DNA of 64,000 nt from positions 8,848 to 72,847 of the forward strand of contig CAYZCL010000064.1 in assembly GCA_964476595.1 (NCBI GenBank), in the 5' to 3' direction. The position numbers and the translations under genes were made by a program. Position 1 is the stretch's first letter, and the number at the start of each line of letters is the position of its first letter. The notes beneath the pieces are model-generated. The model worked only from the letters and a program-made list of their open reading frames with translations, was not told the origin of the DNA and did not search any database. This document shows, piece by piece, positions 59,947 through 64,000 of the stretch. The DNA is from JALSRD01 sp964476595 (GTDB lineage Bacteria > Desulfobacterota > Desulfobacteria > Desulfobacterales > JALSRD01).

Positions 59947-60348
59947 TTGACCGGGTTGGAAGCCATTTCCTATTACAATGGATGGGCCCAGGCCGTCGCC
60001 GGTATCCTGATCGTGATGGCCGGGTTGAGCGGCCTCTCGTTCGCGATTTCCCAACTCCACAGGGTGGCGGCCCTGCTCGAAGGCCGCAAGAAAAAGCCGG
60101 CGCCCGAGGAGACCGTCCTGGTGCCCGAGGCGGAAACCGTCTCCGAACCACCCGCCCACGACCTGGAAAAGACCATCGGCGCATATGAGGATCTCGTCCG
60201 CCGCCTGGGCACGCCTTTCCAGCTGTCGGAACTCTACCGCCTGTGCCAGGAACGGGGATTCACCCACCCCTACATGAGCATCAAGGCCCTACAGGAAGCC
60301 GGGGTGCTCAAGCCTCTCGGCGACGGCGCTTTTACCTGGCAACCCTGA
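59947..60348 (+). CDS. OadG-like small membrane protein with C-terminal extension
   Basis: A 133-residue protein read from TTG at 59947, preceded by a strong AGGAGG (59933-59938). One hydrophobic helix (about 12-33) is followed by a charged/proline-rich linker like the gamma subunits of sodium-pumping decarboxylases. The C-terminal ~60 residues (DLEKTIGAYEDLVRRLG... to ...AFTWQP) look like a small helical, winged-helix-like domain, not part of typical OadG. It lies 55 bp before the OadB-type gene, which supports a gamma-subunit role. Confidence 0.62.
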   Translation: MTGLEAISYYNGWAQAVAGILIVMAGLSGLSFAISQLHRVAALLEGRKKKPAPEETVLVPEAETVSEPPAHDLEKTIGAYEDLVRRLGTPFQLSELYRLCQERGFTHPYMSIKALQEAGVLKPLGDGAFTWQP

Positions 60349-60403
60349 CCATCATCGAAAATCCGTTCCGTCACTTTTCTCAAACCAAGGAAATTTTCGA
60401 AAA

Positions 60404-61531
60404 ATGGACCTTCTCATTCAGTTTTTAACCAACACCGGCTACTACCTCGGCGACTGGCGCAACTGGACCATGATCGTGGTGGGGTGCTTTTTTGTATACC
60501 TGGCCATCTCCAAGGAATACGAACCCCTGCTGCTGCTGCCCATCGGGTTCGGCGTACTGGTGGGCAACGTACCGTTTTTCAAGGGATTCGGGCTGGGAAT
60601 CTACGAAAACAACAGTGTACTGCACTACCTGTATTTCGGTGTCGTCAGCGGGGTGTACCCCTCCATCATCTTTTTGGGCCTGGGGGCTATGACCGACTTC
60701 TCCTCGCTCCTGGCGCGCCCCAAACTGATGCTGCTGGGGGCCGCAGCCCAGGCCGGCATCTTCTTCACCCTGATCAGCGCGCTGGCCCTCGGCTTCCTGC
60801 CCAAGGAGGCCGCCTCGGTGGCCATCATCGGCGGTGCCGACGGCCCCACCTCCATCTTTCTAACGGCCAAGCTGGCGCCCCACCTGATCGGTCCGGTGGC
60901 CATCGCGGCCTACTCCTACATGGCCTTGATCCCTATCATCCAGCCGCCCATCATGCGCCTGTTGACGTCGCGCGAGGAGCGCCTCATCCGTATGTCCGAG
61001 CCGCGTGAAGTTTCCCGCGTGGAACTGATGATCTTTCCTATCGTGGGCCTCATCCTGTGCTGCTTCCTGGCGCCGGCTTCAATCCCTCTGCTGGGAACCT
61101 TCTTTTTCGGCAACATCCTCAAGGTCAGCGGGGTGGTGGACCGGCTGGCCAAGACCGCCAGCAGCGCCATCATCGACACGGCCACCATTTTCGTGGGCTT
61201 CTGCGTGGGCGCCAGCACCCAGGGAGACGTCTTCATCACCCCCAAATCGGTGGGTATCTTCGCCCTGGGGGCCGTGGCCTTCAGCATCGCCACGGCCGCC
61301 GGCGTGCTGTTCGCCAAGCTGATGAACGTGGTGCTCAAGGAAAAGATCAACCCCCTGCTGGGCGCGGCGGGTGTCTCGGCCGTGCCGGGATCGGCGCGCG
61401 AGGTGCATCTGATGGGTCTGCGCGAGGATCCCGCCAACTACCTGCTGATGCACGCCATGGCCTGCAACTCCTCGGGCGTAATCGGTTCGGCCATCGCCGC
61501 CGGCGTACTGTGGAGCTTCAACGTGCACTGA
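60404..61531 (+). CDS. Sodium-ion-translocating decarboxylase beta subunit (OadB/MmdB/GcdB family)
   Basis: A 375-residue membrane protein with about nine to eleven helices. The hallmark IIGGADGPTSIFLTAKLAP contains the aspartate of the Na+ path; NSSGVIGSAIAAGVL is the conserved C-terminal region. The family exports Na+ during decarboxylation of a carboxybiotin group brought by the alpha subunit. No biotin carrier or carboxyltransferase gene is in the window, so partners must be elsewhere. A clear terminator follows. Confidence 0.93.
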   Translation: MDLLIQFLTNTGYYLGDWRNWTMIVVGCFFVYLAISKEYEPLLLLPIGFGVLVGNVPFFKGFGLGIYENNSVLHYLYFGVVSGVYPSIIFLGLGAMTDFSSLLARPKLMLLGAAAQAGIFFTLISALALGFLPKEAASVAIIGGADGPTSIFLTAKLAPHLIGPVAIAAYSYMALIPIIQPPIMRLLTSREERLIRMSEPREVSRVELMIFPIVGLILCCFLAPASIPLLGTFFFGNILKVSGVVDRLAKTASSAIIDTATIFVGFCVGASTQGDVFITPKSVGIFALGAVAFSIATAAGVLFAKLMNVVLKEKINPLLGAAGVSAVPGSAREVHLMGLREDPANYLLMHAMACNSSGVIGSAIAAGVLWSFNVH

Positions 61532-61557
61532 GCGCCGTCGCATAGACATCCCGAAAG

Positions 61558-61602
61558 ACCCCGATACTTTTTATCCACCTGAAAGTATTGGGGTTTTTTA
61601 TT
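61558..61602 (+). terminator. Intrinsic terminator after the OadB-type gene
   Basis: A 13-bp stem (61558-61570 with 61582-61594; one G-T pair) with an 11-nt loop is followed by TTTTT and ATT. It is a textbook rho-independent terminator starting 27 bp after the stop codon. Confidence 0.93.
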
Positions 61603-61621
61603 GCCAACCGCTTTTTTTTGC

Positions 61622-61651
61622 TTGACCGCCGACCCGCCTTTGTGCCACAAT
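61622..61651 (+). promoter_or_regulatory. Candidate promoter for the ABM-fold gene
   Basis: TTGACC (61622-61627) and CACAAT (61646-61651) with an 18-bp spacer, about 120 bp before the ATG and just after the preceding terminator. Confidence 0.35.
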
Positions 61652-61771
61652 TCGAAGGGTCTGGAACGATTCCCGCCCGCCTGACAAGCGCTTGCCTTCG
61701 CGTGGTTTGCAGCAAACTGGTCGATGCCTTTCTCTGGGCGACCGAAACCTTTTGCCCGAAAGGAGGCCGTT

Positions 61772-62074
61772 ATGATCGCTAAAATCATCATCAGGCGCAA
61801 ATTTCTGAAGGGAAACGAGAAGCAGGTCCTGGCCCTGCTCAACAAGATGCGCTCCCTCGCCATGAATCAACCGGCCTACATCTCAGGAGAAACCCTGATC
61901 AAACTCGACCAGCCCCATCACCTGACGGTGATCTGCAGCTGGCAGAGCATGCAGGCGTGGCAGAAGTGGAAACACGATCCCGATCGGCTCAAACTCGAAA
62001 ACATGCTGGCCGTTTTTCAGGAGGAGCCTACCGAATACGAGGAGTATTACCTGGGATCCAGCATGCGGCCTTAG
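61772..62074 (+). CDS. Antibiotic biosynthesis monooxygenase (ABM)-fold protein
   Basis: A 100-residue dimeric ferredoxin-like-fold protein: AKIIIRRKFLKGNEKQVL, SGETLIKLDQPHHLTVICSW and WQKWKHDPDR match the ABM pattern. Members include haem-degrading and quinol monooxygenases, but many small ones in anaerobes have no known activity. AAGGAGG precedes the ATG at 61772. It is followed 60 bp later by the zinc-ribbon membrane protein. Confidence 0.85.
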   Translation: MIAKIIIRRKFLKGNEKQVLALLNKMRSLAMNQPAYISGETLIKLDQPHHLTVICSWQSMQAWQKWKHDPDRLKLENMLAVFQEEPTEYEEYYLGSSMRP

Positions 62075-62134
62075 CGCGGGCTGCGGGTGGATTTCTTTCT
62101 CGAAAGCCCCTGACAAGTGAGGAGATTCGGAAAC

Positions 62135-63157
62135 ATGGCTTGGAACTGTCCTGTATGCGGCTTTTCGGAAAAGGGAGACAAGGCGCCCGTCAGCTGCCCG
62201 GTGTGCGGCACGGCTGGGGATCGTTTCACTTCCCCCGAGCTGGGAGAAGATCGGGCATCGGCGACGGCCGACAAGGTGCCCGGGAAAACCCGGGCGACGG
62301 AATCGTCCGGTCAGTGGAAGTGCCCGGTGTGCGGCTACATCCGCAAGGGCGAAAGGGGCGACGAGCCCTGCCCGGTGTGCGGTACGGCCGCCGAACGCTT
62401 TTTCTCACCGGATGCGCCCGAGCCGGTCGATGAACCCGAGACCGGGCCGCCCCCCTCGGCACAGCCGGCCGCGGATGCACAGGAACGCAAGTGGCGCTGC
62501 ACGGTCTGCGGCTACATTCACACCGGCCCGGAGCCGCCGGAGAAGTGCCCGGTGTGCGGCTCGCCGCGCAGCGTGTTCGTCGAAATCACTCCTGCGCCGG
62601 AACCGGAACCGGTTCCGCAACCCACCGCAAAGCCGGCGGTGGAAACAGCAGGCGCCCCGAAGGCCGGCCAACCCCCCACCCCGACCTCCCCGTGGATGCA
62701 GCGCTTCGACCTGCTACGCGACAAGATGGTCGAGCTCCATGCGCATCCCATTGCGGTGCATATCCCCAACGGCCTGCTGCCCGTGGCGGTGCTGTTCCTG
62801 GTGTTGTCAATGCTTTTCGGGTGCCCCTCGCTTTCGACGGCCTCCTTCTACAACCTCATCGTGGTGGCGCTGGCCATGCCGGTGGTGCTCTTCAGCGGAT
62901 ACAACGACTGGCAGCGGCGTTTCGGCGGCCATATGACGCCGGTCTTCATGACCAAGATCGTCTGCGGCGCCGTCATCGCGGCGGGATCTTTCGTCCTGGT
63001 GGTGTGGCGCCTGCTGAGCCCGACCGTGACGGCGGCCGGTTCCGGCGGGCGATGGGGATATCTCCTGGTTCACCTGCTGCTGCTGGCCGCCGCCGGCATG
63101 GCGGGCCACCAGGGTGGAAAACTGGTCATCTTCCCGGATGCCTCCGGCGACCGCTGA
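62135..63157 (+). CDS. Triple zinc-ribbon (rubredoxin-like) plus DUF2231 membrane protein
   Basis: A 340-residue fusion. Three rubrerythrin/rubredoxin-type ribbons, each CxxCG...CPVCG, lie at about residues 3-32, 61-90 and 120-148, joined by proline/glutamate-rich linkers. From about 175 a DUF2231-like membrane domain with four helices follows (ELHAHPIAVHIPNGLLPVAV; FSGYNDWQRRFGGHM; LLVHLLLLAAAGMAGHQGG). The histidines of that domain could bind haem. Such ribbons hold Fe or Zn and may pass electrons. GAGGAG precedes ATG 62135. I know no characterised protein with three ribbons in this setting. Confidence 0.8.
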   Translation: MAWNCPVCGFSEKGDKAPVSCPVCGTAGDRFTSPELGEDRASATADKVPGKTRATESSGQWKCPVCGYIRKGERGDEPCPVCGTAAERFFSPDAPEPVDEPETGPPPSAQPAADAQERKWRCTVCGYIHTGPEPPEKCPVCGSPRSVFVEITPAPEPEPVPQPTAKPAVETAGAPKAGQPPTPTSPWMQRFDLLRDKMVELHAHPIAVHIPNGLLPVAVLFLVLSMLFGCPSLSTASFYNLIVVALAMPVVLFSGYNDWQRRFGGHMTPVFMTKIVCGAVIAAGSFVLVVWRLLSPTVTAAGSGGRWGYLLVHLLLLAAAGMAGHQGGKLVIFPDASGDR

Positions 63158-63208
63158 TCTCGCAGGGTTCGGGAAAAAGTCGTATCTCCCGCTGCACCGG
63201 GGTCTTTT

Positions 63209-64000
63209 CTACAGCTCCACCTGCACCCCCAGTTCGATGACCTGGCGGGGGGGAATGCCGAAAAAGCGGGTGGCATCACGCGCCGAGCGGGACAGGTAGA
63301 CGAAGAGCCGCTTGCGCCAAGCCGGCATGGCGGTGTCGCGGCTGACGAGCAGGTTCTCGCGCCCCAGGAAATAGGTCGCCTTGCCGGGGTCGAGGACCTC
63401 GCCGCCGATGTGCAGCCCTTTCAGCGCCAGGGGAATATCAGGCTGCTCGCTGAACCCATAGTGCATCGTCACCCGGAAGAACCCGCCGCCGAGGTCCTGC
63501 ACCTCGATGCGTTCGGACGCCGGAACCCGCGGGATTTCGCGGGTGGCCACGTTGAGCAGAATCACCCGCTCGTGGAGAATCCTGTTGTGGCGGTAGTTGC
63601 TCACCAGCGTGGTGGGCACACCGTTGGGGTTGCCGGTCAGGAAGACCGCCGTGCCTGGAACGCGAAGCGGATTGCGTCCGGAAATCTCCTCGAGAAAAAC
63701 CCGCAGCGGTCGCGCGCGGGCGTCCAGCCTGCTTTTGAGCAGCCTGCGTCCCTGCTTCCAGGTCGTCATGACGGTAAAAACGGCGGAAGCCACCAGCAGC
63801 GGAACCCAGCCGCCGGAAACCACCTTGGTGATGTTGGAAGCCCAGAAAGCCAGGTCGATGACCAGCAGGGCCGCACAGACGGCCAGAGCGACCTCCCGGT
63901 TCCACCGCCAGCGGCGATGGGCCACGAAAAACATCAACACGGTGGTGATCACCATGGTGGCCGAAACGGCGATGCCGTAAGCGGCGGCCAGGTTTCCGGA
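63209..64000 (-). CDS. kup: Kup-type potassium transporter, C-terminal part (cut by window edge)
   Basis: The frame is open to the right edge, so the N-terminal half is outside. The visible part begins with SGNLAAAYGIAVSATMVITT, a conserved Kup stretch, then the last helices (ALLVIDLAFWASNITKVVSGGWVPLLVA) and the cytoplasmic domain with VPGTAVFLTGNPNGVPTTL and HNRILHERVILLNV, all typical of the KUP/HAK/KT family of K+/H+ symporters. The end (FFGIPPRQVIELGVQVEL) is the normal Kup terminus. It is convergent with the zinc-ribbon gene. Confidence 0.94.
   Translation of the reverse strand, partial: SGNLAAAYGIAVSATMVITTVLMFFVAHRRWRWNREVALAVCAALLVIDLAFWASNITKVVSGGWVPLLVASAVFTVMTTWKQGRRLLKSRLDARARPLRVFLEEISGRNPLRVPGTAVFLTGNPNGVPTTLVSNYRHNRILHERVILLNVATREIPRVPASERIEVQDLGGGFFRVTMHYGFSEQPDIPLALKGLHIGGEVLDPGKATYFLGRENLLVSRDTAMPAWRKRLFVYLSRSARDATRFFGIPPRQVIELGVQVEL

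Overview
This is a 64-kb chromosomal window of high GC content and dense coding. It fits an anaerobic, metabolically versatile Desulfobacterota (former Deltaproteobacteria), Desulfobacteraceae/Desulfosarcina-like. That placement is an inference from three things: the mix of genes (BKACE and TRAP modules, a membrane HdrD-like Fe-S protein, CcsA/HemX next to hemA, a Na+-decarboxylase beta subunit, LivFGHMK operons), the frequent GTG/TTG starts, and the ATGA/GTGA gene overlaps. I saw no rRNA, tRNA, CRISPR array, transposase or phage gene.

Layout. 1-3.1 kb (+): end of an SDR epimerase-like gene, a DUF2284 cysteine-rich protein, a PhzF-like isomerase, a small membrane protein and a TlpA-like thioredoxin. 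3.1-6.8 kb (-): acyl-CoA synthetase, 3-hydroxybutyryl-CoA dehydrogenase and outer membrane phospholipase A. 7.1-22.1 kb (-): one long apparent operon, closed at its 3' end by a strong hairpin at 7055-7087. In transcription order it holds a DeoR/GlpR regulator, two DMGDH/sarcosine-dehydrogenase-like FAD-GcvT enzymes, a membrane HdrD-like Fe-S oxidoreductase, an MttB-family methyltransferase without an amber codon, an aminoglycoside-phosphotransferase-fold kinase and LivG-F-H-M-K. It reads as an uptake and stepwise demethylation system for an N-methylated compound, with methyl groups going to a corrinoid and to folate and electrons to the quinone pool. 22.5-24.1 kb (+): a divergent pair, flavodoxin-like reductase and PLP-dependent threonine/serine dehydratase.

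24.3-27.1 kb (+): a lower-GC gene for a large lipoprotein with an HExxH metalloprotease motif, probably acquired. 27.4-32.3 kb (-): cyclase-family hydrolase, TRAP transporter (DctP-Q-M) and a BKACE enzyme, a carboxylate uptake and cleavage module. 32.4-40.3 kb (+): a tightly packed housekeeping run: DHH phosphoesterase, metallo-beta-lactamase protein, siroheme synthase N-domain, CcsA/HemX, HemA, DksA, PHP phosphoesterase, RNase III, radical SAM protein. 40.4-42.8 kb (-): PBP1A. 43.0-48.1 kb (+): hisI, hisG, aminotransferase, engB, era, ATP-grasp protein, HNH nuclease.

48.2-48.7 kb: a decayed gene and a MITE-like element with 23-bp perfect terminal inverted repeats. 48.9-59.7 kb (+): two complete BMP-family (nucleoside/nucleobase) ABC transporters side by side. 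Each has its own periplasmic binding protein, double ATPase and two permeases, and each carries a purine-type phosphoribosyltransferase gene. 59.9-61.5 kb (+): an OadG-like small membrane protein and an OadB-type sodium pump subunit with no decarboxylase alpha subunit nearby, ended by a clear intrinsic terminator. 61.8-63.2 kb (+): an ABM-fold protein and an unusual triple zinc-ribbon/DUF2231 membrane protein. The window ends inside a Kup-type potassium transporter (-).

The strongest candidates for new biology are the 15-kb demethylation operon, the paired transporter-plus-phosphoribosyltransferase clusters, and the orphan OadG/OadB pair. All calls come from reading the sequence; no database search was run.
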